Source of the DNA: Adenophora triphylla var. japonica
Lineage: Eukaryota > Streptophyta > Magnoliopsida > Asterales > Campanulaceae
Length of the DNA stretch: 64,000 nucleotides
Reading direction: 5' to 3'
Assembly: GCA_022495995.1 (NCBI GenBank)
Contig: JAFEMH010000072.1
Coordinates: 992,001 to 1,056,000 of the forward strand
Under the pieces are notes generated by a model that worked only from the letters and a program-made list of their open reading frames with translations, made no database searches and was not told the origin of the DNA. The first letter of the stretch is position 1; each line of letters starts with the position of its first letter. The translations under genes were made by a program, and so were the position numbers. This document shows, piece by piece, positions 22,569 to 32,906 of the stretch.

Positions 22569-22699
22569 AAGCTGGTCGACAATCAGCTTGGAACTTAGAT
22601 GAGGAATTTGCTGCTTTAAAAAGGATTGTTCGCGAAGGACCTGGTGAGATGGCTTCTAGGAATGTGGATAAGTTGGAGCAGGTTGGTGAGACTCAGTAA
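22569..22699 (+). pseudogene. Gypsy-2 antisense ORF, C-terminal end after CACTA-1
   Basis: The frame continues in phase from 13002: AGRQSAWNLDEEFAALKRIV, then REGPGEMASRNVDKLEQVG, ending in TAA at 22697-22699. AWNLDEE corresponds to TWDINRE of the Gypsy-1 antisense gene, which supports homology of the two C-termini. Confidence 0.65.
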
Positions 22700-23399
22700 G
22701 GGAGGAGAATGGATAAGGGAAAGGATGTTGTTCTTGATTGAAGAAGTTTTTACAAATATTTGGCGTTACTTATGTCTGTTGGGACATTTTGATGAAGTTT
22801 TCTTTACGTTTCAAAAATGATATGCCAATAAATGAAAAAGATGTTTAGCTTTTCATTCTGATGTCCGTTTTGGTAACATGTTAATGTCACGACTTATGAT
22901 TTGAACTTAGATCCATAATCTTTAACTAAGGGCAAGAAGGTAATCAATATGTACTTGACACATTGGCCCACCTACACCTTAGCTAAAATATGAAAAACGT
23001 GCGTCCAGGCGAAGGTGTAAATAATCTTAACAACTTGAGAAAGATGTAAATCCCTTAAACCTTTTAAGGGGAGAATCCCTTGAGGAAAAGTATTAAATAG
23101 GTTAGACTCGACTCTATAAGCAGTAATTTGAAAATGAATTACGTAAAAAATTACCAGTTTTTTATGTGTTGGAATACTTGACATGTCTTCCGTTTGGTTG
23201 ACCGGAGTTGGACAAGTTGCTAGCATTGTCTCATCTAGCAAAATAGAAACAGGTTAGGGTGCGTGTTAGCTTAGCTAACACCCTTCCGATGCTTAAGCCA
23301 GTAAGAGTTTGAAATATATAAACTAAATTGAAATAACATAAAAATAAAGTTAATTGAATCATACCTGATCCTTGGAACAAAAATTGATGAGTTTGTCAC
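22700..23399 (-). other. Gypsy-2 linker between pol and the antisense gene
   Basis: About 700 bp without a supported frame. It holds the stem-loop at 22973-23019 shared with Gypsy-1. Confidence 0.55.
22973..23019 (-). other. Conserved stem-loop in the Tat linker (Gypsy-2 copy)
   Basis: On the minus strand TACACCTT (23019-23012) pairs with AAGGTGTA (22980-22973) around a 31-nt loop beginning CGCCTGGACGCAC. See the Gypsy-1 copy at 7706-7752. Loop length and the CGCCTGGA box are conserved, and one stem pair has changed on both sides. Confidence 0.5.
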
Positions 23400-24256
23400 T
23401 TACATGAAGTACAACTTGAGGTGGACAACATTCCAATTCCTCGGGATTCTTACACCGTCCAAGGTTGAGAGGTTGTATGCTCCTTTCCCAGCTTTTGCGT
23501 CAATCAGGTAAGGACCTTCCCACTTGGCTGCAAATTTTCCTGCATTTAGTTCCTTTGTGTTCTGAAATATCTTCCTTAAGACCATGTCCCCAACTTGGAA
23601 CCTCCTGATATGGACATTCTTGTTATATGATTTGGCTATCCTTTGTTGGTAAGCAGCCATCCTGACTTTGGCCATATCTCTGAGCTCATCAGTAGTGTCT
23701 AAATCATCTGCGAGGACAAGTTGGTTATCTTCTATAGTTGATAAACCATATCTGGCTGTGGGGAGTGAGAACTCCATAGGGAGGACAGGTTCGGTACCAA
23801 ACACCAAGGAATATGGCGTCTGCCCAGTGGCACCTTTTGGGGTGGTTCTATCAGCCCAAAGTACCAGGGGTAGCTATTCATCCCTCTTTCCTTCTTTTGA
23901 TCAAGTCTTTTATTTAGGTTGTTCATTATCAACTTGTTGCTGGATTCGGCCTGTCTATTTTCTTAAGGATGCACTGGTGTAGACATTATCAACTTGATTC
24001 CCCATCTCATACAGAAGTCTTGCGTCTTTTTGCTAATAAACAGGGAGCCATTGTCACATATAATTTCGGATGGAACTCCGAATCTACTGATGATGTTCCT
24101 CTTGATGAAGGATATCACTTCTCTATCTCTAATTTGCACGTAGGCTTCAGCCTCAATCTATGTGGTGAAGAAATCCGTCATAGCTAACATGAATACTTTG
24201 CCCCCAGGTGCCCTAGGTAGTTTGCCCACTATGTCCATTCCCCATTCCATGAAAGG
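23400..24256 (-). pseudogene. Gypsy-2 integrase core and C-terminus, with stops
   Basis: This continues the 880-codon frame after a TAG. Readable pieces are [50 protein letters not shown] (catalytic-core Asp region), then NRQAESSNK-type sequence. An open block at 23807-23400 reads FGTEPVLPMEFSLPTARYGL, RMAAYQQRIAKSYNK and KWEGPYLIDAKAGKGAY (the GPY-type C-terminal domain). Stops sit where relatives have Trp or Gln: P*PFMEW, FFTT*IEAEA and HP*ENRQAE. At least one frameshift lies near 23900. The integrase is inactive as read. Confidence 0.82.
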
Positions 24257-26899
24257 CTAAGGTGACAAGATGGGATGCAGTGGCTCAGCTGGTTGACGCA
24301 GAATGTTGATGTGTCTCTGACATGCGTCACACTTTTGTACGTACTTACTCGCATCTTGCCGCATGGTCGGCCAGTAATACCCCGTTCTTAACGCCTTCGA
24401 GGATAGCGATTTTCCCCCAGCGTGATTACCGCAGTCACCGTCATGTAACTCTCTCAGCACCTCTCCAGCTTGGTCCGGTTCTAGGCATCTTAGGTACATA
24501 CCTGCAAAGGATTTTCTAAACAAAACATTATTTATTAAAATGAATCGGGATACCTTTATCCTGAAAGACTTTGGATTTTTTATGCCAACTGGGATTGTGC
24601 CATTTTGCAAGTACTGAATTATAGGTAACTTCCAGGATGCAGAGCTGATGATAGGCATGATCACGGCATTGGGCCGTTCATTTAATTGGCATGCTTCAAT
24701 CTGGTCTATGGCAGGGTTCATAATGTGGATGATTGGGATTTTATTGTTCAACATGATCTTGCAACTTGAACCCAGGTTGGCCAGGGCATCGACTTCAATA
24801 TTTTCTTCTCTTGGGACCTGTTCAAAGATGAAGTCCTCAAATTTTCCAGCTAGCAACTTAACATATTGGAGATAATTTGTCATTTTAACCTGCTTAGCTG
24901 TATAAGATCCATTGAAGTGGTTAACTAGTAACAGGGAATCGGTAAATACGTTAATATATTTAACATTTAAATTTAAGGGAGTAATTAATCCCATAATGAG
25001 AGCCTCATACTCGGCCTCGTTATTCGTTGCTTTGAACTCACAAGCCACAGCTTGAGGAATGAGATCTCCTTGAGGGGATTTTAGGACGATTCCTAAACCC
25101 GTGCCTCTAGCGTTTGAAGCCCCATCTGTGTACAATGTCCAATATCTAGGAGAACCAAGGCCTTCAAGTTGTTGGACTTCGAGTTCAACCTCGGACTGCA
25201 AGCTGGGACTAAAATCTGCTACAAAGTCTGCCAAAGCTTGCGACTTGATGGCAGTCCTTGCTTCATATTGTATGTCATAAGTACTAATTTGTACTGACCA
25301 TTTATCCATCCTACCTGACATCTCAGGTTTTCTCATCACGCTTCTGATAGGATAGTTAATCTTGACAATAATAACATGAGTCTCAAAGTAATGGCGTAAT
25401 TTTGTAGAAGCATTGATTAAAGTGAGTATTAATTTTTCAGGATGAGAATACCTGGTTTCAGCATCAAGTAGAGACTTACTTACGTAGTAAACGGGATGTT
25501 GGGTACCTTCCTGCTCTCTGGCCAATATGGCACTAACCGAGGTTTCAGAAACTGCGAGGTAGAGGAACAACAGTTCTTCTGGCTCAGGCTTGGACAATAA
25601 TGGCGGGGTTGCGAGGTATTCTTTGAGTTGGATGAAGGCTGCTTCATGCTCGCTGGTCCATTGGAACATTTTGTTCTTTCGAAGTACCTCGTAGAACAAC
25701 CTGCATTTGTCAGAAGACTTGGAGATGAACCGGTTAAGGGCTGCTACCTTGCCTGTAAGCCGCTGCACGTCTTTAACAGTTTTGGGTGATTCCAAGTTGC
25801 TAATAGCCTTGATCTGCTCAGGACTTGCTTCAATGCCTCTCTTAGTCACCATATAACCGAGGAATTTGCTAGCCTTTACTCCGAAGTGACACTTCGATGG
25901 GTTGAGCTTCATGTTGAAAGCTTCTAGGATGTCAAATGCCTCTTTGAGATGTTCAACATGATCTTCCATGCGCTTCAATTTTACTACCATGTCGTCGATG
26001 TATACTTCCATGGTTTTTCCAAGTTGATCCTTGAACATCTTGTTCACCAACCTCTGGTAAGTCGCACCTGCATTTTTCAGTCCGAATGGCATAGCAATGT
26101 AACAATATATACCTTTAGGGGTGATGAAGGCAGTGTCTTCCTGGTCTGATGGTTCCATCTGGATTTGCTGATAACCTGAGGAGGCGTCCATGAAAGTAAG
26201 GATGTCTTGGCCAGCCGTTGCGTCCACTAGAGAATCAATATGAGGCAAAGGAAAGGGATCCTTTGGACATGCCCAGTTGAGGTCTGTGAAATCCACACAT
26301 ACACACCATTTGCCATTCTTGTTTTCAAAGACCACTACGTTGGCCAACCACCTTGGGTAATCAACCTCTCTGATCATCTTGGCTTTCAGCAAACGCGCAA
26401 CCTCTTTTTTTATAATTTGGTTGCGCTCATGTGCGAACTTTCTCCTCTTCTGGTGAACATGTTTGACGCTAGGATCAACATTTAACTTGTTGGTGATGAT
26501 ATCCTTGCTAATCCCAGTCATGTCTTCATGCTTCCATGCAAAACAACTGGCTCTGGTTTTCAAGAACTCCACTATGCTATCTTCAACTTCATGAGGGATA
26601 CCAGCTCCCAACAACACCTTGACATCGGGTTTGGAAGGTTCAAGCTGAATTTCTTTAATGTCGCTTTCCGCCACTTCCAAGACGTCCCGTGCCTTTTCAT
26701 TAATTGCTATGCCTGCCTGGGGGTGCTTGTTGCCTTCATGGACACCTTGTAACATTCTTTTGTTGTTTGCTGGTCGCCCTTCACCTTGACAACTCCCCAA
26801 CGTGTGGGCAACTTGATACATTGGTGGTAAGTTGATGGAATCGCCTTCATGTTGTGAATCCAGGGTCTTCCCAAAATGATGTTGTAGGATGATTTGCAT
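24257..26899 (-). CDS. Gypsy-2 pol block: RT, RNase H, archaeal-type RNase H, start of integrase
   Basis: An 880-codon open frame; the true pol reading probably begins near 26715 ([17 protein letters not shown]), the earlier codons being out of frame with the protease. RT runs over about residues 165-350, with [23 protein letters not shown] and YIDDMVVK (catalytic YxDD). The first RNase H follows over about 440-570, with [10 protein letters not shown] second RNase H lies at about 600-730, beginning [20 protein letters not shown], with NNEAEYEAL and FTDSLLLVN motifs; this archaeal-type domain marks the Tat lineage. The integrase zinc-binding region is at the end ([18 protein letters not shown]). 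It reverse-transcribes the element and degrades the RNA strand. It ends at TAG where Gypsy-1 has Trp (HPIPSPWPFMVW). Confidence 0.9.
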   Translation of the reverse strand: MQIILQHHFGKTLDSQHEGDSINLPPMYQVAHTLGSCQGEGRPANNKRMLQGVHEGNKHPQAGIAINEKARDVLEVAESDIKEIQLEPSKPDVKVLLGAGIPHEVEDSIVEFLKTRASCFAWKHEDMTGISKDIITNKLNVDPSVKHVHQKRRKFAHERNQIIKKEVARLLKAKMIREVDYPRWLANVVVFENKNGKWCVCVDFTDLNWACPKDPFPLPHIDSLVDATAGQDILTFMDASSGYQQIQMEPSDQEDTAFITPKGIYCYIAMPFGLKNAGATYQRLVNKMFKDQLGKTMEVYIDDMVVKLKRMEDHVEHLKEAFDILEAFNMKLNPSKCHFGVKASKFLGYMVTKRGIEASPEQIKAISNLESPKTVKDVQRLTGKVAALNRFISKSSDKCRLFYEVLRKNKMFQWTSEHEAAFIQLKEYLATPPLLSKPEPEELLFLYLAVSETSVSAILAREQEGTQHPVYYVSKSLLDAETRYSHPEKLILTLINASTKLRHYFETHVIIVKINYPIRSVMRKPEMSGRMDKWSVQISTYDIQYEARTAIKSQALADFVADFSPSLQSEVELEVQQLEGLGSPRYWTLYTDGASNARGTGLGIVLKSPQGDLIPQAVACEFKATNNEAEYEALIMGLITPLNLNVKYINVFTDSLLLVNHFNGSYTAKQVKMTNYLQYVKLLAGKFEDFIFEQVPREENIEVDALANLGSSCKIMLNNKIPIIHIMNPAIDQIEACQLNERPNAVIMPIISSASWKLPIIQYLQNGTIPVGIKNPKSFRIKVSRFILINNVLFRKSFAGMYLRCLEPDQAGEVLRELHDGDCGNHAGGKSLSSKALRTGYYWPTMRQDASKYVQKCDACQRHINILRQPAEPLHPILSP

Positions 26900-27486
26900 T
26901 CGATAACGCAGAATTTCTCCATGGAGTTTACTCCTTCTACATAAACGGGCAACTTGATTTCTCCATAAGTATGCTTAATATCTCCGCTGAACCCAACTAG
27001 AACGGAAGAAGTTCTGGTAACATGCTCAAGCGGGATGTCCATACTTGCTAAACTGTCAGTGGTTACTATGTTGATGGAGCTTCCATTATCAATTAGGATG
27101 CGCTTCACCAAGCAGTTGGCCACCTGCAGAGTGACAACAAGTGCATCATGATGTGGGTCTAAGATGTCACCCTTGTCGTCTTCATCGAACTTGATTTCCT
27201 GGACACTATCCTTCACTGATGGCCTAGCTGGTACATTCAACCTGTCTTTCTTTGATTCTGAAGCATGGCGCTTGGCAGCCGAGTAGGACGTACCGCATAT
27301 GTTTGATCCTCCGCTGATCATGTTGACCACCTTCGTGGGGACCGGAGGATTTGGTGGGTTCTCAGCCTGTTGCTCTTGGTTGTCATTTCGCCCACGCCAC
27401 TTACCCAGTAGATCCTTAAGGAAACCTTTAGATAAGAGGTGGCTAATTTCCTTCCTTAGGGCAATGCAATTCTCAGTGGTATGCAC
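26707..27486 (-). CDS. Gypsy-2 protease region with end of gag zinc knuckle
   Basis: A 259-codon frame, part of the gag-pro-pol polyprotein. It begins inside the nucleocapsid knuckle (TENCIALRKEIS) and includes the aspartic protease: LVVTLQVANCLVKRILIDNG, with catalytic D-N-G-S-S instead of the more usual D-S/T-G, then [20 protein letters not shown], the conserved C-terminal block. It ends at KATSTPRQA with a stop where Tat polyproteins continue into RT, so a one-base frameshift separates it from the frame at 24257-26899. Confidence 0.85.
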   Translation of the reverse strand: MHTTENCIALRKEISHLLSKGFLKDLLGKWRGRNDNQEQQAENPPNPPVPTKVVNMISGGSNICGTSYSAAKRHASESKKDRLNVPARPSVKDSVQEIKFDEDDKGDILDPHHDALVVTLQVANCLVKRILIDNGSSINIVTTDSLASMDIPLEHVTRTSSVLVGFSGDIKHTYGEIKLPVYVEGVNSMEKFCVIECKSSYNIILGRPWIHNMKAIPSTYHQCIKLPTRWGVVKVKGDQQTTKECYKVSMKATSTPRQA

Positions 27487-29045
27487 AAAATCTTCGTGGT
27501 AGGCACACCACTTGGACTTGTCCTTCCAACCAGAGGGCTTGTCAAACTTTTTGGGTCACCTTGCCTTCTCACCCAGGTTGTCCATGGCGTGTATGAGTCC
27601 TGTAATGTCAACAGAGAAACAGTAGTCATCTATTTTAGGATAATGTAATTCGTCTTCGTCAGCATTATCACTAACAACATTAATACTAGAATGGTCAAGT
27701 TTAGAGTAGGGTTTGCCCCTATTAGATTTGGAATGGGACGTTTCCATCTTGCCACCCGAATGTTCAGGAGTGATAGTCCTCTTAGCTGCTTTCTCTTGCA
27801 TCAACTTGTCTTCTTCCAACCTAATGAATTTTATGGCTCTAGTCCTGACTTCTTCAAGTCTTCTACAGGGAGTCATAACTAGTTTCTCATAATATGGGGA
27901 ATTTTTATTGAGCCCCATCCTGAAGGCTTCTGTTGTAGTAGACATATCCATGTTAGGGATGTCGACAGCTTCTTTATTGAACCTGCTCAGGTAGTCCTTC
28001 AAGGACTCATCAGGCTGCTGGACTATCCTGTATAAATCACTGGTTAGTTTTTCAAAGACTCTATTGCAAGAAAATTGATTAGTAAACATATTGATGAGTT
28101 GAGCATAAGATCCAATAGAGCCTAGGGGCTGGTTAATGAGCCAACGCAGGGCTGCCCCGGTCAAGGTGGAACCAAAGCCCCTGCAAAGGCAGGCTTCCTT
28201 GAATTGCAAGGGGATATGAATCACGTCGATCATTACCTAGTACAAGGCGATGTGCTCCAGAGGATCGGTTGTCCCATCGTATTGCTTCATATGAGGAACG
28301 GTGAACTTCTTTGGTATCACCATGTTGGTAATAGCTGGGCTAAAACGTGACTCATTATAACATGTTGGGGAGGCTTGGTGGTACAGTAGGGTGATCCCAG
28401 GTACGTTCATCACCATTTTCCTCAATTCTTGTAACTGCCGGTTCACTATATTTCCTGCATCAGGGTTAGCAGCAGCGTAAAAAGTATTAAAGTCAACTTG
28501 AGGGTTAGCACTCCCTGTTGGTCCATGAATGGGCATCACCAAAGTCGCTGTGGTGGACTGGACAGCTTCAGGATTAATGATCACACTATCAGTGGGTGCA
28601 CTGATCATTGGTATGAATCCCACATTATCGGTTAACATCCCCGTATCCCTAAGTCGAGCCTCCTTGGTTGGATCGGGGAGAACATGCTGGAGTCCATGCT
28701 GGGATTTACACCCTGACACACTCCAGGCGGTACATATTGGTGTGATCCGGATGACCCAGATTGTAGAGAAGATACTTCACGTTGCAACCTGGTAAAATTG
28801 TTCATGAGCATGTTGGAAGTATCGGTCTGCAGCATCACCTGGCGTCTCAATTCAGCCATTGTATCTGTCAAGCTGGAAAGGACATCCACTGGAATCCCCT
28901 GCGTAGGTGCACCAGAAGACCCTCCTTGACCTTGGATCATATTGGTAGTGGTACCAACATTTTGGCCTGAGGTAGCTGTTCCGGCGATGGCTCCTACTAA
29001 GGTCACGACAGATGACATTCCGGTAGACATCATGATTATTTTCAA
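27487..29045 (-). pseudogene. Gypsy-2 gag, in three pieces
   Basis: Piece one (29045-28632) starts near MMSTGMSSVVTLVGAIAG and contains a Gln/Ser-rich region. A frameshift leads to piece two (28719-28237), ending FTVPHMKQYDGTTDPLEHIA then LY and a stop. Piece three (28233-27556) is the retrotrans_gag core: CRGFGSTLTGAALRWLINQP, FTNQFSCNRVFEKLTSDLYR and PDESLKDYLSRFNKEAVDI. A TGA stop (EKAR*PKKFDK) falls where Gypsy-1 reads AVWPKKTDK, that is TGG to TGA. The zinc knuckle WCAYHEDFVHTTENC (CX2HX4HX4C) follows at about 27520-27470. Gag forms the virus-like particle. Confidence 0.85.
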
Positions 29046-29085
29046 TTAATCAAAAGACCAATGGTCCCCTCGGTGGGCGCCAAAT

Positions 29086-29611
29086 TATTTTGATCAAATT
29101 CAAGCAATTCAACTTCAAAGGAAAAGATAGGGCATAATGAAATATGATAATGTGAATTCAAGATGTGATGACAAGAGTTTTAACGAGGAAAGCCCTTGAA
29201 CAACTTATTCACCGGCACAAAACCTCGGAACAATGGAATATTATTAGTTTTGTGATGGTAGAGAGAAAATGTAAGTACAACGCGTGTTGCTAACTGAGTA
29301 TGTGAGTGTGTGTTTTTACAGGTGTTTCCTTGTTTAAATACATATGGAAATAATGGTAAAAACAAGATAAATGTAATCCCTCCTTTTGTGCCATAAATCT
29401 CGCAGGTGGTTGATGAGCAAGATATCCGTTGTGACTTAACAAGGGAATGTTTGTTGATGGCTTCCTTTGACTCGGTCTCTAACGTTGGCGAAGTCTTGGA
29501 AACGGTCCCTATAATTTCGCCCTTCAATAACTACCGTCAATGTGGAGAGTCCATCAAGTTGTACTGTCAAGTTGTCATCACATGTTGCTCATTGATTTTC
29601 TACCCCAAACA
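29086..29611 (-). repeat. Gypsy-2 5' LTR
   Basis: 526 bp. On the minus strand it starts TGTTTGGGGTAGAAAATC and ends GATCAAAATA (the expected CA has become TA). It has about a dozen substitutions plus one 23-bp indel relative to the 3' LTR. Confidence 0.92.
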
Positions 29612-29616
29612 TTTAT

Positions 29617-29860
29617 TTCCATAATTAAATTAATATTTTTTTTATATATGTAAATTTACATATTTATGTAAGCATATATAAGCTACTTAAATATATTAAT
29701 CACCTTATTTTATTTAATGAGTTTAATGTGTTCCCTAAATTCACACGTTAAAAAAACCGAATTATAAATAGTTGGAAACAACTTACTGCATGCAGCAGTA
29801 AATCCATTTACCTTGGACGTAACGGTTGCCACCCAGAACAGTGTCGATCTTATAAAATAA
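29617..29860. other. AT-rich spacer
   Basis: A continuation of the target sequence left of Gypsy-2. No gene or repeat is recognised. Confidence 0.5.
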
Positions 29861-30141
29861 CTAGCCTAAGCCCGTGTTCAAGGTCACGTTTTTTGTTTTT
29901 TTGTTTTTTTTAATTTTTTTAATTTAATTTTTTTTTTAAATATGCCCGTGTCCAAGGCCACATTTTTTTAAAACTATTTTTTTAAAAAAAAAAAAATTAT
30001 TTAAAAAAAAAAATTTAATTTAAATTTTTTTTTTAAGGGCGAAATGGGAAAGGGAGTGAATAGTGAGGACAAAATGGTCATTTCCGCGAATGAAACTATT
30101 CACACCACTGTTCAAAACAATGGTGTGATTTATAATATAGA
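29861..30141 (-). mobile_element. Mini-Helitron 1 (non-autonomous)
   Basis: On the minus strand it starts TCTATATTATAAATCACACC and ends CACGGGCTTAGGCTAG, with a small CGTG/CACG hairpin just before the CTAG end. It lies between A and T, as Helitrons do. It shares termini with mini-Helitron 2 (31793-31985). A second, internal copy of the 3' end (GCCCGTGTCCAAGGCCAC) lies at 29944-29961. Confidence 0.75.
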
Positions 30142-30183
30142 TGGGATTTGGCAGTACTGTTCTTGGCTTGTTTATGCCCACTA

Positions 30184-30469
30184 CTCCCTCCGTTCCGGCT
30201 GAAGTGTCCCAAAAGGACAATTGCACGAAAATTAAGGAAAGTGATGTAAGAAAGAGAAAAGTTTAAATGTTATGAGTATGAAAAATTAAATAGGAGAGAG
30301 AATGAGGGGGAGGAATAGTTAGGAGAGAGAATGTTGTGAGTGTAAAATAAAGTAGGAGAGAGAATGAGTGGGTGGAATAGTGAAAAAACTTTCCTTTTTT
30401 GGGTATGAGACATTTTAAATGGTACTCTCAAAATAGAAAGTTGACACACTTCGATCGAGACGGAGGGAG
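30184..30469. mobile_element. Stowaway MITE S7
   Basis: 286 bp with termini CTCCCTCCGTTCCGGCTGAA... and ...CGAGACGGAGGGAG, and TSD TA. Confidence 0.9.
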
Positions 30470-30471
30470 TA

Positions 30472-31159
30472 TAAAACAAGCTTTTGCCTATAACCTAACC
30501 TTTCATGGGGATCTTTTAATTACTAAAATAAAATATTTCTAGGTTATTCCTGTAAAAATTCTGATCAAGGGTGGATCACCAAGAAAGTCAAAACGAAGTG
30601 CATAGAAGGAAGTGCTGACTCACATCTCAATAGTGTTTAGGTGTCAAATTGTCACTTATAATTATTAATATATGACGTTTTCCCTCCGTTTTAAAATAAC
30701 AATCACTTTTGAATATTTCACAAGTTTTTTAAAAAACAATTATTATCTTAATTTAATGATAAAAGTATTAAGATTGCTCCTTATTTGAAATTCTCTTATA
30801 TTACTTTACATAACAACCTAATTAATAAAACCAAGTTCAAATGCAGGGATAAAATAGGACTTTAAATGCTTTTAACCTCAAAAATAACAATTATTTTTTA
30901 CAAAACATTTTATCCAAAAATAACAGTTATTTTAAACAAAAGAGAGCATTTGATTTGGCAACATTTCAAATCAATATTATGCTTTACTTGCTCGTGCATC
31001 ATTCATGGCTAAAATTGCACTATAATTATTTTTTTTATTTTAAAACAAGACTTCAAAACAAATAAACAATAAAATGAATATTTATTATGATTTTTTTTTT
31101 TTTAAAAGATAACAAGGTTACTTGTTCTAGCATGCTTCCTAGTATATACTACTATATAT
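30472..31159. other. Spacer containing a decayed Stowaway-like element
   Basis: At about 30682-30946 the ends CCCTCCGTTTTAAAATAAC and TAACAGTTATTTTAAACAAA are imperfect inverted repeats, consistent with an old Stowaway relative. The rest is AT-rich with no coding signal. Confidence 0.4.
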
Positions 31160-31501
31160 TAGGGATGGTCAAACCGGACCGAAACCGGAAAATCGTATCG
31201 AAAAAGTTCGAAATCGCCATGAACCGTCACGAAAATCGTTTTTTGGGTAACCGAAACCGGTTTGGAGCCGGGCCGGTTAAAGGTCACCAAAATGGTGAAC
31301 CGGACCGGAAAAAGCCCGAAATCGAACGAAAATTCATTGTTTTTCAATAGAACCGGACCGAAAAAAGTCTGAAACCGAACGAACCGGGGAGAAAACCGGA
31401 ACCATGAGCAATCCGGGCCGATTAAGGGTCATACATTTTCCAAACCGGAATCGACGATTTCGAACCGAAACCGGTCCCAAAACCGATTTTGATCATCCCT
31501 A
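31160..31501. mobile_element. hAT-like MITE rich in ACCGG motifs
   Basis: 342 bp with imperfect terminal inverted repeats TAGGGATGGTCAAACCGG and CCGATTTTGATCATCCCTA. The left flank is CTATATAT (31152-31159). The right flank, once the later Stowaway and Helitron are removed, also reads CTATATAT, an exact 8-bp TSD. The interior is a run of AACCGG/GAACCGAA-type repeats. The open frames across it are by-products of this composition. Confidence 0.75.
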
Positions 31502-31508
31502 CTATATA

Positions 31509-31790
31509 CTCCCTCCGTCCCACCTCACTTGATACTTATTTCCATTTTGGACCGTTCCAACTCACTTGACACTTCCCAAAATAGTCTAATTTTTATAATT
31601 TTATATTCACTCTACCCCACCACTCATTCTCTCTCTTCATTTTTCACCACTCAATTTATTCAACCAACACTACTATATATCCCACTCATTCTCTCTCTTC
31701 ATTTTCTACCATACATTTTTTTTATTTTATTCTTTTTTCTTAGTTCCCGTGCCCACCTCAAGGGTGTCAAGTGAGATGGGACGGAGGGAG
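31509..31790. mobile_element. Stowaway MITE S8
   Basis: 282 bp with termini CTCCCTCCGTCCCACCTCAC... and ...ATGGGACGGAGGGAG, and TSD TA (31507-31508, 31791-31792). It is the same subfamily as S3 and sits inside the right TSD of the hAT-like MITE. Confidence 0.93.
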
Positions 31791-31792
31791 TA

Positions 31793-31985
31793 TCTATAGT
31801 ATAAATGGAACCCCCTTTTGAACAGTTCTATGAACAGTTCCAAGGGGGGAAATTCCCATTTTGTCCTCATACATTTGTCCCTTTTCCATTTTGCCCTTAA
31901 AAAAAAAAATTTAAATTAAAAAAAAAATTAAAAAAAAACAAAAACAAAAACAAAAAACGTGGCCTTGGACACGTGCTTAGGCTAG
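31793..31985 (+). mobile_element. Mini-Helitron 2 (non-autonomous)
   Basis: 193 bp. It starts TCTATAGTATAAATGGAACC after an A and ends CACGTGCTTAGGCTAG before a T. An ACGTG/CACGT hairpin with an 8-nt loop lies about 10 bases from the 3' end. It shares its ends and poly-A/T interior with mini-Helitron 1. Confidence 0.78.
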
Positions 31986-32906
31986 TATATACATCTGTTT
32001 TGTTGACTATGAAACTTGCTACTCCCGTACATTTGTTTATTCGGTTCATCTCTAAAAGTAATTACATTTGAGGACACTAATAAATCTTAAATCTTGATAT
32101 TCGCTATAATCACAAATCTTTCGTGTTACAATAAAAAAACATATATTGTCTTACCGGCCCACATCCTCACACTATCACTCTAGACATGCTTTCGAGTTTC
32201 GACCTTCCAAGTAATGCCCCTAAGGGTACTTCAAAGGCGGTCTCGCTCTTTCCTAAGTTCTCTTGTTGATTTCACATATTAACTATAGATATCCTAACTA
32301 TTTTTCTCTAACACTCAATAATTTATGCCATCACTTGCCTTATATATATAGGATGCAATTCAAAACTCTAAATAATCTTAATTTCTCTGCAAGAAATATC
32401 CTACTTACAAAAAAAAAAACAAAAAAAAGAACTACATAACCAAAATGATTTTACGCCATAAAGATAACAAACAAGTCCCACATGTCTCTGCCCAGCCCAA
32501 GTCTCTTGGCCGACCGCACAACCGTGTGCATAGCCTAGCACGACCATGCAGGCAGTACCGTGACTGCCGTTCCCAGATCAGGTCTTGCACAACTGTGCAC
32601 AATTCAAGACATGATCGTGCAACTGCCTTTTGCCATTTTTCCTTTTTTCTTGCTGCAACCTCGATACTCCAAGTGTGGTTTGGCTACAACCCCAACACTA
32701 TTATGCAATATGAAATATGACTATTTAATTTCGTAACGTTTTAGTGTAAGTTCTGTTATATTAAGCACGATTAATTAATGATGATTATATTTGAGTTGCA
32801 TTTTCATTAATTATTTCATATGTCCATTTCATTGTACTGGACTGTCTTACAAGTGATTCATGGAGGCATATATGTCGACCAATTTCCTCCAAAATACAAA
32901 CATATA
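31986..32906. other. Spacer with a palindrome-rich segment
   Basis: Between about 32500 and 32640 short imperfect palindromes with a CG, AC or AT centre follow each other (GCACAACCGTGTGC, CACGACCATGC, TTGCACAACTGTGCACAA, CATGATCGTGCAA). This resembles the palindrome clusters inside two LTRs in this window, so it could be an old LTR remnant. The open frame 32445-32720 is not recognised. Confidence 0.35.

Larger units (their letters stand above)
11637..29611 (-). mobile_element. Gypsy-2: Ty3/Gypsy Tat-lineage LTR retrotransposon, interrupted by CACTA-1
   Basis: LTRs lie at 11637-12182 (3' LTR) and 29086-29611 (5' LTR), flanked by a perfect TSD TTTAT (11632-11636 and 29612-29616). On the minus strand the PBS TGGCGCCCACCGAGGGG follows the 5' LTR at about 29082-29066, the same PBS as Gypsy-1. 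Without the 9.56-kb CACTA-1 insertion the element is about 8.4 kb. Domain order on the minus strand is gag, PR, RT, RNase H, aRNH, INT, linker, then an antisense ORF on the plus strand. It is closer to intact than Gypsy-1, but several Trp codons have become stops. Confidence 0.93.

Noticed and set aside
13003..22571. 3-bp TSD for CACTA-1
   Set aside because: The flanks are TAA and AAG. Only a 2-bp AA duplication is supported, and it also keeps the antisense ORF in frame.
24322..26752. Plus-strand open frames across the Gypsy-2 pol region
   Set aside because: They are opposite-strand shadows of the 880-codon RT/RNase H frame.
31087..31350. Open frame rich in Arg/Lys/Pro (GMVKPDRNRK...)
   Set aside because: It lies in the ACCGG-repeat hAT-like MITE and reflects its repeat composition.
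32445..32720. 91-codon open frame in a spacer
   Set aside because: It follows the palindrome-rich patch. No family recognised and no gene signals around it.
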